Part shown: piece by piece, positions 33,812-42,964 of the stretch
Layout: each line of letters starts with the position of its first letter
Numbering within the stretch: position 1 is the first letter of the stretch
NCBI RefSeq assembly: GCF_001043025.1
Contig: NZ_JYLD01000002.1
Span: forward strand, 434,001-498,000
Direction: 5' to 3'
DNA: 64,000 bases
From: Pseudomonas helleri
GTDB taxonomy: Bacteria; Pseudomonadota; Gammaproteobacteria; Pseudomonadales; Pseudomonadaceae
Position numbers and translations under genes: made by a program
The notes under the pieces: model-generated
Told to the model about the DNA's origin: nothing
The model's input: only the letters and a program-made list of their open reading frames with translations
Database searches by the model: none

Positions 33812-36334
33812 TCAGGACTTTCTGGGCTTGGCTCTGGCGGTCGCCTCGGCCACTAATGGATCTTCAGGCCAATAGTGTTTTGGGTATCTTCCCTTAAGAT
33901 CTTTCTTTACTTCTCCGTAAGTGCTGCGCCAGAAATTAGCGAGATCCTGGGTCACCTGTACGGGCCTCCGGGCCGGCGACAAGAGATGCAGAACCAGCGG
34001 TTGTTTTCCCTGAGCTATGCGAGGTGTTTCGGCCAGGCCAAAAAGCTCCTGCAGCCGCACAGCGAGGATTGGTGGATGCTGCGAGTAGTCGATACGAATA
34101 CTCGAGCCGGAAGGCACCTGGATCGTCTGAGGAGCCTGAGCCTCCAGTTCTTGCGGAAGCGGCCAAGGCAGGAGATTTCTGACTATCGAAGACAGATCCA
34201 ACTGGCTGAAGTGGCTGAGCCTGGTGACTTTGCCCAGGTACGGGGTGAGCCACTCTTCAAGTGTATCCAGGAGGTTGACATCGCTGAGGTCGGGCCACTT
34301 GCTTTCCGCCTGGCCATTTTGGATATCAAGCTGACGCAGCAAATCGACCCGCGCTTGCCACTGCCGCAGCTCTGGATTCCAGGGCAGAAGCTCGATTCCC
34401 TTGCGCCTCACTAGGTTGACCAAGGCCAACGAACGGGTTTGCTCATCAAGACTCGGCAGGGCTGTCGTCGACAAGATGAGTTGCCCAACCTTCAACTGCC
34501 GCTCAGCCTTCAGCACCCCTTCCCTTTCATCCCAATCGACCTCATCGACAGACCTCACAAGGTCAGCCAGCTCGTCATCGAACAGAGCCGGATCGAGGTC
34601 ACTCGCCAGGTAGATCCGCTCCTCACGCTGGCCTTGCCGGCTACCCAGGTCGGCCACCACCAGCCACTCGTGCTTGGTAAGAGCATCAGGCTCTGAGAAC
34701 ACGGCAGCCCGACCGTTGGAGAGACGGTACTCGGATGCACTTGCACGCCTCTGCAGGCCGATTCGGTCAGGGTAGGCGAACGCCAGTAGGCACCCTACCC
34801 ATCGTGGGTGAACGGGCTCGCTGACGGGGCTAGAGGCCTTTCCACGTAGGAGGGATCGGAACTGCCGAGCAGACTGCTTCACCCGCTGGAGGGAGCCACC
34901 ACTACGACGTGAATGTTGTTCGCCTGACAAGGCACTCAGTCTGGTGTGAAGGTCGCCACCTGCACCACGCAGGATGTCCTTCTCACCCAACAGCGCCGCG
35001 ATGTTGCACCCAAGGTCATCCAGGCCCATTTCGTTGCCTTTGATGAGCATGTGAGCGATCCGTGGATGCGCTGGGAGCACACTCATGGCCGATCCGTGCG
35101 GTGTGATCAGTCCAGCATCGTCAAGTGCGCCCAGGCGCTTTAGCAGATCCCTGGCCTGGCCGAAAGGAGCGGATGGAGGTTGGTCGAGCCAAGTCATCTC
35201 TTCCGGCTTCATTCCCCACCGGGCCAACTGGAGTGCCAAGGCTGCGAGATCTGCCTGCAGGATCTCTGGGATGCTGTAGCCGGCCATTTGCTCGTGCTGC
35301 GATTCCGACCATAGGCGATAGCAGACACCTGGCTCCAGTCGTCCTGCCCTCCCAGCTCGCTGAGTAGCGCTGGCCTTCGAGATACGCTGTGTGTCGAGTC
35401 GGGTCATCCCACTGCGAGGATCGAACTTCGGCACTCGCTCAAGACCACTGTCTACCACCACCCTGACGCCTTCGATGGTCAAGCTGGTCTCAGCGATGTT
35501 CGTGGCCAGTACGATCTTCCGGGAGCCCTTTGGTGCCGGGTCTATCGCAGCACGCTGTGCGTTCAGGTCGAGGTCACCGTACAGCGGGCATACGATCACC
35601 TCTGGACGGCTGCTCAACTGCTCCTTGAGGTCTTCTGCCACCCGCCGAATCTCTGCCTGCCCAGGAAGGAAAACCAGGACGCTTCCAGACTGCTCGTTGA
35701 TGGCGGCCAAGCATATGTCCGTAACTCGCGCATCGATTCGCTCGCCCGGCTGATAGGGGGTACCCCAAACCGTTGAGACTGGATACATCCGCCCTTGACT
35801 GGTGACCACAGGCGCATCATTCAACACCTTTGAAAGGCGAGCACCTTCCAGTGTTGCGGACATGAGGAGCAGCTTGAGCGGGGGCTCATCGCGCAGCAGT
35901 TCGCGGGCACTCAGGCACAGAGCCAGCGCAAGGTCGGAGTCAAGGTTTCGCAGATGGTATTCATCGAAGATGACCACACCCACTCCAGCGAGCGCAGGAT
36001 CATCTTGTAGCCGGCGAGCCAGGATACCTTCGGTGACGACTTCAATCTGGGTTCGCGGGCCTACCTTGCTTTCAAGGCGAATGCGGTAGCCGACTGTTTC
36101 ACCAACCTTCTCTCCCAGCTCACTCGCCAAACGCTCAGCCGCCGCCCTAGCAGCCAACCTGCGAGGCTCGAGCATGATGATCTTCTGCTCAGCGAGCCAA
36201 GGTTCATTCAGCAGCGCCAGTGGCACTCGGGTGGTCTTGCCCGCACCAGGTGGCGCTTCGAGAATTATTTCGTGGCGGTTGGCCAGGGCCTCTCGTAGGT
36301 CTGGCAATACGAGGTCAATAGGTAGAGAAATCAT
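33812..36334 (-). CDS. hrpB: ATP-dependent helicase HrpB (island-borne full-length copy)
   Basis: The protein has 840 residues, full length for HrpB. It has Walker [16 protein letters not shown]-box variant FDEYH, motif III LLMSATLEG, motif V TNIAETSLTIEGV and motif VI QRAGRAGR, followed by HA2, OB and the HrpB C-terminal domain. ATG 36334 is chosen over TTG 36346 because it matches the resident copy's start (MISLPID). The 30 bases upstream also resemble those of the resident gene. Its sequence is clearly diverged from the resident fragment at 36464-36844, so it arrived with the island and probably restores the function lost on insertion. Confidence 0.92.
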   Translation of the reverse strand: MISLPIDLVLPDLREALANRHEIILEAPPGAGKTTRVPLALLNEPWLAEQKIIMLEPRRLAARAAAERLASELGEKVGETVGYRIRLESKVGPRTQIEVVTEGILARRLQDDPALAGVGVVIFDEYHLRNLDSDLALALCLSARELLRDEPPLKLLLMSATLEGARLSKVLNDAPVVTSQGRMYPVSTVWGTPYQPGERIDARVTDICLAAINEQSGSVLVFLPGQAEIRRVAEDLKEQLSSRPEVIVCPLYGDLDLNAQRAAIDPAPKGSRKIVLATNIAETSLTIEGVRVVVDSGLERVPKFDPRSGMTRLDTQRISKASATQRAGRAGRLEPGVCYRLWSESQHEQMAGYSIPEILQADLAALALQLARWGMKPEEMTWLDQPPSAPFGQARDLLKRLGALDDAGLITPHGSAMSVLPAHPRIAHMLIKGNEMGLDDLGCNIAALLGEKDILRGAGGDLHTRLSALSGEQHSRRSGGSLQRVKQSARQFRSLLRGKASSPVSEPVHPRWVGCLLAFAYPDRIGLQRRASASEYRLSNGRAAVFSEPDALTKHEWLVVADLGSRQGQREERIYLASDLDPALFDDELADLVRSVDEVDWDEREGVLKAERQLKVGQLILSTTALPSLDEQTRSLALVNLVRRKGIELLPWNPELRQWQARVDLLRQLDIQNGQAESKWPDLSDVNLLDTLEEWLTPYLGKVTRLSHFSQLDLSSIVRNLLPWPLPQELEAQAPQTIQVPSGSSIRIDYSQHPPILAVRLQELFGLAETPRIAQGKQPLVLHLLSPARRPVQVTQDLANFWRSTYGEVKKDLKGRYPKHYWPEDPLVAEATARAKPRKS

Positions 36335-36346
36335 CGAGGCTCCCAA

Positions 36347-36463
36347 ATCAGGGAGGCAGTATACGACGGGCTATATAGAGACGTGATTCAACCCAAAGAC
36401 TGTAAAGAGTGGAGCCGGTTTTTTTTGACAAGAAATCGACGATTTATGTGCATTCAGCAAAAC
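36347..36463. mobile_element. right border of the accessory island
   Basis: The junction lies at 36463/36464, where hrpB identity ends. Read inward from the border on the minus strand the island begins TGTTTTGCTGAATGCACATA. A short palindrome AAATCG-A-CGATTT lies at 36433-36445. The TGT start would fit a transposase-type end, but the matching left end is outside the window, so the mechanism is open. Confidence 0.65.
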
Positions 36464-36844
36464 ATGGAACTCATCAAAAATCAGCAGCCCGATGCCTTCC
36501 AGCGCCGGGTCCTCTTGCAGGCGGCGGGTCAGAATGCCTTCGGTCACCACTTCGATGCGCGTGGTGGGGCCGACTTTGCTGTCCAGACGGATGCGATAGC
36601 CCACGGTTTCGCCGACCTTCTCACCCAGTTCGCTGGCCAATCGCTCGGCGGCAGCCCGTGCTGCCAGGCGCCGCGGCTCCAGCATCACGATGCGCTGACC
36701 GGCCATCCACGGCTCATTCAACAGGGCCAGCGGCACACGGGTAGTTTTACCGGCGCCGGGCGGTGCTTCGAGCACCGCTTCGTGGCGCTCACGCAAGGCT
36801 TGACGCAGTGCAGGTAAAACTTCATCAATCGGCAAAGAAATCAT
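36371..36844 (-). pseudogene. hrpB: 5' fragment of the resident hrpB, cut at the island border
   Basis: Codons 1-127 (36844 down to 36464) are typical HrpB ([20 protein letters not shown], Walker [12 protein letters not shown], ending LLIFDEFH). Immediately after the His of the DEFH box the frame runs into unrelated sequence (VLLNAHKSS...) until a stop near 36371. The 3' two-thirds of the gene are gone from this place. GC-rich codon use matches the genes to the right. The fragment keeps its own promoter and start but cannot make a working helicase. Confidence 0.9.
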
Positions 36845-36933
36845 GGTGGCTCCAGAACAGAGCGGCGAGTATAACGGCGAACGGTTATGCGTTAAGCGTG
36901 GTCTTAATTCTTCAGCGTGTTAGAGGTTTTCCT

Positions 36934-37353
36934 ATGCGTACATTTTCCCGCGTCATTGGCGGTGTCGTGGTTGCGACGCTGCTCACTCAACTGACCGCCT
37001 GCGGCAGTATTTTCTTTCCAGATCGTCGTGGTCAGATTGATGGCAAGATCGACCCGGTGGTGGTGGTGCTCGATGGCATCGGGCTGTTGTTTTATGTGAT
37101 TCCGGGCCTGATTGCGTTTGGCGTCGACTTCGCCACCGGCGCTATTTATTTGCCGCCGGGCAAGACCGCACAAATCGCCCCGGAAAAACTTCAGGAAGCC
37201 ATTGGTGCTGACAGCAAAGTGGACAACAGCAAGCTGCAGGCCATTCTGGAAAGCGAGCTGGGCCGCAGCTTCCCGCTGAACGATCCACGCCTGATCCAGC
37301 ACAAGGGCAGCACCCAGCAATTAGCGATGTATGGCTTGATCCCCACAGCCTGA
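36934..37353 (+). CDS. small lipoprotein of the YceK/YidQ type
   Basis: The protein has 139 residues from ATG 36934. The signal peptide (RTFSRVIGGVVVATLLTQ) ends in lipobox LTAC, so Cys is probably lipidated. The mature part has a PDRRGQIDGKIDPVVVVLDG block and a hydrophobic segment (IGLLFYVIPGLIAFGVDFAT), as in YceK/YidQ-like lipoproteins. It is the first intact resident gene right of the island border, divergent from hrpB. Confidence 0.75.
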   Translation: MRTFSRVIGGVVVATLLTQLTACGSIFFPDRRGQIDGKIDPVVVVLDGIGLLFYVIPGLIAFGVDFATGAIYLPPGKTAQIAPEKLQEAIGADSKVDNSKLQAILESELGRSFPLNDPRLIQHKGSTQQLAMYGLIPTA

Positions 37354-37366
37354 TAAAGGAAGGCCA

Positions 37367-38263
37367 ATGACCAGCAGCCCGGAACACGCACGCCTGTTAC
37401 GCCTGGCCACCCGCGCCTCGGTGGCGGTGGCCAGTATTTTGATCATCACCAAAGCCATCGCCTGGTGGCTCAGTGGTTCGGTCAGCATGCTCGCCGGTCT
37501 GACAGACTCATTGCTCGATGGCGTGACCTCGTTCCTCAACCTGCTGGCGGTGCATTACGCGCTGCGCCCGGCCGATGACGATCACCGCTATGGGCACGGC
37601 AAGGCGGAATCGTTGGCGGGCATGGCGCAAGCGCTGTTTATTGGCGTGAGTGCGGTGCTTATTGCCTTTCAGGCGTTCGACCGATTGAAACACCCCGAGC
37701 CGGTCAACGCGCCGTGGATCAGCATTGCCGTAATTGTGTTCTCGCTGGTGATGACCGTGGGCCTGCTGATCCTGCAACACCGCGTAATCAAAGCCACGGG
37801 CTCCAATGCGGTGCGGGCAGATTCGCTGCATTACCGTTCGGACCTGATGCTCAACGGCAGCATTCTGGTTGCGCTGGTCTTCGCCGCCGTGGGCTTCTCG
37901 CAGCTGGATGCGTGGTTTGGTCTGGGGATTGCGGTGTACATCCTCTGGAGCGCCTTCCAGATTGCACGCGAGAGTTTTTCGGTACTGATGGACGAAGAGT
38001 TACCCACCGATGTCAGCGAAAACATGCTGGCTTTGGCCTGCGCTGTGCCGGGTGTTTTGGGCGCGCACGATTTACGCACCCGGATCTCGGGCAACATCTG
38101 GTTTGTGCAACTGCACCTTGAGCTACCGGGCCAACTCAGCTTGCTGGACGCTCACACCCTGAGTGACCAAGTGGCGGCAGCCATCGAAAACACCTACCCA
38201 CGGGCCGAAGTGCTGGTGCATGCGGACCCGCAGGAGGTCGTTAAACCCAAGGCAGCGCCGTAG
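37367..38263 (+). CDS. fieF: cation diffusion facilitator (FieF-like)
   Basis: The protein has 298 residues. It has six membrane helices and the CDF metal site: DSLLDGVTS in helix 2 and HRYGHGKAESLAGMAQA before helix 4 (His/Asp ligands), plus a C-terminal cytoplasmic domain ending LVHADPQE. It exports Fe2+ or Zn2+ by proton antiport. It starts 13 bases after the lipoprotein gene, so the two are probably co-transcribed. Confidence 0.9.
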   Translation: MTSSPEHARLLRLATRASVAVASILIITKAIAWWLSGSVSMLAGLTDSLLDGVTSFLNLLAVHYALRPADDDHRYGHGKAESLAGMAQALFIGVSAVLIAFQAFDRLKHPEPVNAPWISIAVIVFSLVMTVGLLILQHRVIKATGSNAVRADSLHYRSDLMLNGSILVALVFAAVGFSQLDAWFGLGIAVYILWSAFQIARESFSVLMDEELPTDVSENMLALACAVPGVLGAHDLRTRISGNIWFVQLHLELPGQLSLLDAHTLSDQVAAAIENTYPRAEVLVHADPQEVVKPKAAP

Positions 38264-38305
38264 TCGCTGCCAAAGGCTGCGAAGGGTTGCTGAGCAACCC
38301 GGCAG
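38264..38305. repeat. REP-like hairpin between convergent genes
   Basis: GGGTTGCTGAGCAACCC at 38284-38300 is a perfect palindrome within a GTCGCTGCC...GGCTGCGAAG block, the same type as at 44125-44231. It lies between fieF and the convergent DUF6515-like gene and may also end transcription. Confidence 0.65.
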
Positions 38306-38307
38306 TT

Positions 38308-39372
38308 TCAATACGTCACCTGATACCCACGACTATTCAAGCAATTGCCCTCAGCCTGCCGGTAGGTCTGCACCACGGCCGGCGCGGGGGCGTAGGCGAT
38401 GTGGGCCGGGTCGAAATGGCTCTGGTCAACCGCCCAGCGGTAGCAGTCGTAACGGTCCTGATCAATTTGCGCCGGGGTCTGGCCATTGGCCGGATACGCC
38501 ACCACGTCATAGCCGTTACTCACCGGTTGCGGCGCTGGCTGCACAATCGTCGCCGGTGGCTCGACCACAATGTAGTCCTGGGTTGCCGGCTGGTACGCGT
38601 AATAAGACCCGGCCGCGAGGAAGAACAGCGAACTGCCTACCCACACCTCACGCGCATAACTGGGGATGATGCTGACGCGAATCCCGTAGGGCGGCTGCAC
38701 CACGATGTAGCGCGGACCTTCGGGGCGATACCAGTAGCCCCCTGAAAAGAAGAAATTCTGCCCGCGATACGGCACTTGGCGATATTGGCCCGGGAAACGG
38801 TCAATGGCGTAACCGGGGCGGTATTGCGGGCCTGGGCCCCAGCCATTGCCATGCCCGTCCGGGCGACCGGCCCAGCGCACATCATTGGGGTGAACGTTAT
38901 TGCCACCGGGCCTGAAATTTTGGCCACCGGTTTGCCAGTTCTGGTTACCGCCACGGTAGGGCATCTGAGTCTGCTGCACAGCATTTGGGCGCGGCTGAAT
39001 CGGCAGGTTACTCACAGGCGGCCCAGGATGCTGCTGCCCTGGGCGCACCTCAAAATGCTGTTGAGGGCCAGGATTGCCGGGCTGTGGATGAAACTCCGGG
39101 CGAGGCTGATTAGCCTGCGGCGGGCGATTTTCAGGGCGTGGCTGATTGCCTTGCTGTGGCCGGTTCTCTGGGCGCTGCGCATTGCCCTGCCAACCCTCCG
39201 GTCGGCCCTGGCGCTGCTCACCGCGCGGCTGATTACCTTCTTGCCAATGCTGACCACCGTTGGGCCGTGCTTCTTGAGAGTTTCCATCCCCTCGCTCATC
39301 AGCCAGTACTTGGCCGGTGACACTCACACAGAGCAAGCCAACCGTGGCCAAACGCCAGATGCGCGATTTCAT
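38308..39372 (-). CDS. exported DUF6515-type protein with Pro/Gln/Asn-rich linker
   Basis: The protein has 354 residues from ATG 39372. It has a signal peptide (KSRIWRLATVGLLCVSVTGQ, cleavage near VLA-DE), then about 150 residues of repeats rich in Pro, Gln, Asn and Arg (PRPENRPPQANQPRPE). The C-terminal domain has IDRFPGQYRQVPYRGQNFFF, a hydrophobic VWVGSSLFFLAAGSYYAY segment and a DRYDCYRWAVDQS-type motif. It is probably periplasmic or in the outer envelope. Function is unknown. Confidence 0.75.
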   Translation of the reverse strand: MKSRIWRLATVGLLCVSVTGQVLADERGDGNSQEARPNGGQHWQEGNQPRGEQRQGRPEGWQGNAQRPENRPQQGNQPRPENRPPQANQPRPEFHPQPGNPGPQQHFEVRPGQQHPGPPVSNLPIQPRPNAVQQTQMPYRGGNQNWQTGGQNFRPGGNNVHPNDVRWAGRPDGHGNGWGPGPQYRPGYAIDRFPGQYRQVPYRGQNFFFSGGYWYRPEGPRYIVVQPPYGIRVSIIPSYAREVWVGSSLFFLAAGSYYAYQPATQDYIVVEPPATIVQPAPQPVSNGYDVVAYPANGQTPAQIDQDRYDCYRWAVDQSHFDPAHIAYAPAPAVVQTYRQAEGNCLNSRGYQVTY

Positions 39373-39628
39373 GATGTTCCTCACTCGGGTTAGGGGACGC
39401 GTAATCATAAGACTGGAAAACCGTAAAGCGGTTCTGCTCAAGGCTAGGGGTTGCGTACTTTATTTTTGGGACGGCTAGCACCTGCCAGGCAGAACGGGCC
39501 TCAGTGTCAATCACATGTAAAGCAACTCTCCGTCTTCTTCAAGAATGCTTCCGGGCCTCAGCAATAAAGAACCTCTTCAACGAAATGCAGACTTTAGCCA
39601 CCGCTAACTGTGGCTGGACAGGGTTTAA

Positions 39629-39886
39629 TTACACAGTTTTAAAACCAGGCTTGCCATTGGCTGCTCGCCATTCCTTAACTTTTTTCATAACGGCCTCAGG
39701 TGTTGCATCTTCATTAGAATCAGCATAGTAAATCAAGTCGGATCCATCGGGATGCTCAGTCACTCGCTCAAATTCTAAAACCGCAGCAATTTGCTCCTCC
39801 TCGCTCTGATAGCCAGCATCACAGACACTCTTAAGAAACAATAAAAAATCCGTCTCTGTATAATCCTCTAGCCTTTTAACTCCCAT
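39629..39886 (-). CDS. colicin/pyocin DNase immunity protein (orphan module)
   Basis: The protein has 85 residues of the Im2/Im9 immunity family: KRLEDYTETDFLLFLKSVCD, EFERVTEHPDGSDLIYY (the conserved helix III/IV toxin-binding motif) and KKVKEWRAANGKPGFK. It follows, overlapping, a decayed DNase module (39876-40265) for which it was the partner. It could still protect against related pyocins from other strains. It is similar to, but distinct from, the immunity protein at 40360. Confidence 0.88.
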   Translation of the reverse strand: MGVKRLEDYTETDFLLFLKSVCDAGYQSEEEQIAAVLEFERVTEHPDGSDLIYYADSNEDATPEAVMKKVKEWRAANGKPGFKTV

Positions 39887-40265
39887 TTAACTCTCCATCC
39901 ATATGTATTTGCGCATGACGCCTAGGCGAAATAATCAGCATATTGTCAAAATCGAATTTTAGCCCATCATTAGAAATATATGTAACGTGACGAATCTCAA
40001 ACTTAACCTGCCCACCAACTCAATCTCTCTTTCGAACAAAAGGAGCGCGACCGTTTTTCATCTCAGAAAAATTATTATCAATAAAATTCCTAGACAGCTC
40101 AGCATCATTAGCCACCGCCGTCCAAAACGCCTCTCTAAACGCCCCGAAGTTCCTGAACTCCCGACCACGAAGCTGGTCGGCAATCTGCAATAGGATCGGG
40201 GCCCCTTCGCCTTGCGATGCTGCGCCTAACCAGATCCCCGTTACTATCGGCCCTGCTCACAAGCA
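39876..40265 (-). pseudogene. orphan pyocin DNase module, decayed
   Basis: On the minus strand the frame reads VTGIWLGAASQGEGAPILLQ, FRNFGAFREAFWTAVANDAE, then ...RKRD, a TGA stop, VGGQVKFEIRHVTYISN and ISPRRHAQIH. This is the end of the pyocin translocation domain plus an HNH DNase of the type in the intact pyocin at 40616. It has no start of its own, an in-frame stop, and an Arg where the first His of the family's HH pair should be. It overlaps the immunity gene start by 11 bases. Confidence 0.8.
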
Positions 40266-40359
40266 TCAAATAAGATAGAGACAAACAATTCTCCGTTGGC
40301 CACAATACAAGCTAAATTAAAATCTCAGTCACCATTAGCGGTGACTGAGCATGATTTAA

Positions 40360-40611
40360 TTACACAACCTTAAAACCTGGCTTGCCATTAGCTGCTCGCC
40401 ACTCCTTAACTTCTTTCACAATCCCCTCTGGCGTATCAGCGCGATCGTCTTTTGGATAAAAAATCAAATCCGACCCATCAGGATGCTCCGTCAATCGCTC
40501 AAACTCAAGAACCATTTTAATATCTTCTTCCTCAGTACGTTTGCTGCTATCACATAGAGACATCACAAAATCTAAAAATTCTTCTTCCGTGTAATCATTA
40601 ATTTTTTTCAT
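40360..40611 (-). CDS. pyocin immunity protein
   Basis: The protein has 83 residues of the DNase-colicin immunity family (KKINDYTEEEFLDFVMSLCD, EFERLTEHPDGSDLIFY, VKEWRAANGKPGFK). It starts four bases after the pyocin stop, so it is co-expressed and will protect the producer by binding the DNase domain. Confidence 0.92.
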   Translation of the reverse strand: MKKINDYTEEEFLDFVMSLCDSSKRTEEEDIKMVLEFERLTEHPDGSDLIFYPKDDRADTPEGIVKEVKEWRAANGKPGFKVV

Positions 40612-40615
40612 GATC

Positions 40616-42964
40616 TTACTCCTCTACCCTGTGTATTTCTTTATGGCGCCTTGGCGTGACTACAGCAATATTATCAACATCATAAACAGCCCCACCCTTC
40701 GAAACATAAACCTTGTGATGGAGTTCAAACTTGATAGCAGCTCCCGCTCGATCAGAGGTCTTTACGTATGGAGCTTTTCCATTAACAACTGCTGATAAAT
40801 TTTGCCTTTTTAATTGCTTTACTAGTTCAGCATCATTAGCCACCGCCTTCCAAAACGCCTCTCGAAACGCCCTGAAGTTCCTAAACTCCCGACCACGAAG
40901 CTGGTCGGCAATCTGCGATGGAATCGGGGCCCCTTCGCCTTGCGATGCTGCGCCTAACCAGATCCCCGTGACCGCCTGACCTGCTCCTGTTGCAACCCCC
41001 GGATCCTCACGACGGTCCTTGAACATGACATACAGCGCAGGTAAACCAGAATCCGCCGGAAACACGGTAATGAAGTCGTCAAACCCGGCTTCAGCAAGCC
41101 CCGGGAAAGTGTCAATTCTTCCTTCAACAGGCGTTACCGTTACACCCGTGTAGACCGGTGGCGCAGTGGGTTCAGCAGGTAAGGTGGTCGAGCTATTGCC
41201 TGGGTTGACGATGGGTGTCCATGTCAACGTTCGGGGCGGCACGTCCTCAGTGGTTACGCTGTAAACATTCTGCTCAGCGTTAAAAGTAGCAGCTACTACC
41301 TTTACGTTCGACGGTACGACCCTCCCGTCGGCCTTGGCGACGAAAACTTCAGACTGCCCGTCAGCTGCTGTTTTGGAGCTGATGCGTACGGGCAAGTCAA
41401 CAGAGCCACCCGAGGCGGCAATAGTCCATAAGTTCTGCCCATCGTGCGAAATCAGATCCGATAGCGGCGTACTGAAAGCATAACGTTCAGGCAATTCGCC
41501 ATTGGCCAGCTTGGACGAGTAGACCAGAGCAGACACACCGACAAAAAACCCCGACACCGTACCCGCCGCCAAGCCAGTTATCGCTGCAATTGAAGAGCGA
41601 ATAGCCGCTTGCAAAGTCACTGCCGCCGCATCAATAACCGCAGCGGTGCCTGCGGGGGTTAGAAACAGCGAACTTGACGCTGATGCAGGGCCGGGAGCTT
41701 TAAACGTATTGGCTACGCGGATAGCCTCTTTAGCACGCGCTTGTTCGTCTGCTACACGCTTGGCCTCTGCCTCGGCTGCGAGGCGGGCCTGTTCGGCAGC
41801 TTCAGCAGCAAGCCGTTGCGTTTCCAAGGCCTGCTCAACCTGATTCGCTCGCTCGGCCAGAGCGCCAAGTGCTTTCGCGGTGGCAGTAAGGTGCCTGGCA
41901 GACTCAACCTTGAGCAACGCATCGTGGTAGCTCTGCCATTTAGTCCCTATCTCCGTGTGGCCTTGTAAGTAAACCAGCTCGTGGAGCGCTTCCAGTTCAG
42001 GTTTGCTTAAGGGGGCTTTTATGTTCGGGTTCTCCACCGGGAAGTGGAATGTAACGCCGCCACTACTAAAAGAAGGGGGCGCGTAAGCAGGGTTAACCGC
42101 AGCCAATTTAGACGCGGCCATATGTTCCAATGTCGACCGGTAATGACCCAAGGCTTGAGCGGGCGACATGCCGTCCATCACGCCCGCTGCCGCAATAAAC
42201 TCGGAATAGAGGTTTTCCGGCAATTGCTGGGCGTGGATATCTCGTTCCTGAGTAATGATTTCTAATTGCTGAGACGGTGCGAGTTTGGTCTCAGCAGTTT
42301 GAGCCTGCTCTATTTTTTGCGCCTGCTCTGCAAGTTTCCCTGCAAGGTCCGCTGTTGAAAGCGACAGCACTTTAAGCTCCATGGCCGACTTATAGACCGT
42401 GTCAAACAGTGCGTATAAGTCCATCAAACTTTCGGGGGTGGTGTTTCCCGAATTCAGAAGCTCGCTCATTTTCTGACGCGGTAGCACTTCCATCAAAAAA
42501 TAAGGGCTCAAGCTATAGAGCCCATAGATAGCAGGCGCAATAGTGGCGTAACGAGATATTTTTGAAGCGATCAGGTCTAATGTGGCCTTTTGTTCACGTA
42601 CAAGAGCCTCAGCAGGCGTCAAAACTTGATTCTCTTTAGCCGCCTGTTTTGCTGCCTCCCATTCTCGCTGGGTATCTGCTAATAAAAGGTTGAGTCGTGC
42701 ACTGTATTCGTGATCAATCGCTTTTAGGCTGTGGATTTGCTCATTCATGAACTCAGTCATGACGTGCGGTGTGGCTACATTACGAATGCTGCTCTCGCCA
42801 CCTAACCCTCTGTGCGGGCCATCATTTATCCCCCAAGCTATTTGGCCACCTCCGATTAGAACTTGAGGCTGATTACTCACCCTGATTGATACGGGTCCTA
42901 TCGCGTAGGAGCTAGGGCCTAGCACCCTATGTGCGCCTAAATACTTAGTTATTTCATCCTCCAT
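40616..42964 (-). CDS. S-type pyocin, HNH DNase
   Basis: The protein has 782 residues. The N-terminal part (about 1-130) is presumably for receptor binding, then a long helical region with an Ala/Glu/Arg-rich coiled coil (about residues 350-425). A pyocin-S translocation domain follows (about 520-690: SGGSVDLPVRISSKTA to FPADSGLPALYVMFKDRRED). The C-terminus is an E9-type HNH nuclease: FELHHKVYVSKGG, VYDVDNIAVVTPRRHKEIH, with all the His and Asn residues. It kills related bacteria by cutting DNA. No clear LexA box was seen upstream. Confidence 0.92.
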   Translation of the reverse strand: MEDEITKYLGAHRVLGPSSYAIGPVSIRVSNQPQVLIGGGQIAWGINDGPHRGLGGESSIRNVATPHVMTEFMNEQIHSLKAIDHEYSARLNLLLADTQREWEAAKQAAKENQVLTPAEALVREQKATLDLIASKISRYATIAPAIYGLYSLSPYFLMEVLPRQKMSELLNSGNTTPESLMDLYALFDTVYKSAMELKVLSLSTADLAGKLAEQAQKIEQAQTAETKLAPSQQLEIITQERDIHAQQLPENLYSEFIAAAGVMDGMSPAQALGHYRSTLEHMAASKLAAVNPAYAPPSFSSGGVTFHFPVENPNIKAPLSKPELEALHELVYLQGHTEIGTKWQSYHDALLKVESARHLTATAKALGALAERANQVEQALETQRLAAEAAEQARLAAEAEAKRVADEQARAKEAIRVANTFKAPGPASASSSLFLTPAGTAAVIDAAAVTLQAAIRSSIAAITGLAAGTVSGFFVGVSALVYSSKLANGELPERYAFSTPLSDLISHDGQNLWTIAASGGSVDLPVRISSKTAADGQSEVFVAKADGRVVPSNVKVVAATFNAEQNVYSVTTEDVPPRTLTWTPIVNPGNSSTTLPAEPTAPPVYTGVTVTPVEGRIDTFPGLAEAGFDDFITVFPADSGLPALYVMFKDRREDPGVATGAGQAVTGIWLGAASQGEGAPIPSQIADQLRGREFRNFRAFREAFWKAVANDAELVKQLKRQNLSAVVNGKAPYVKTSDRAGAAIKFELHHKVYVSKGGAVYDVDNIAVVTPRRHKEIHRVEE

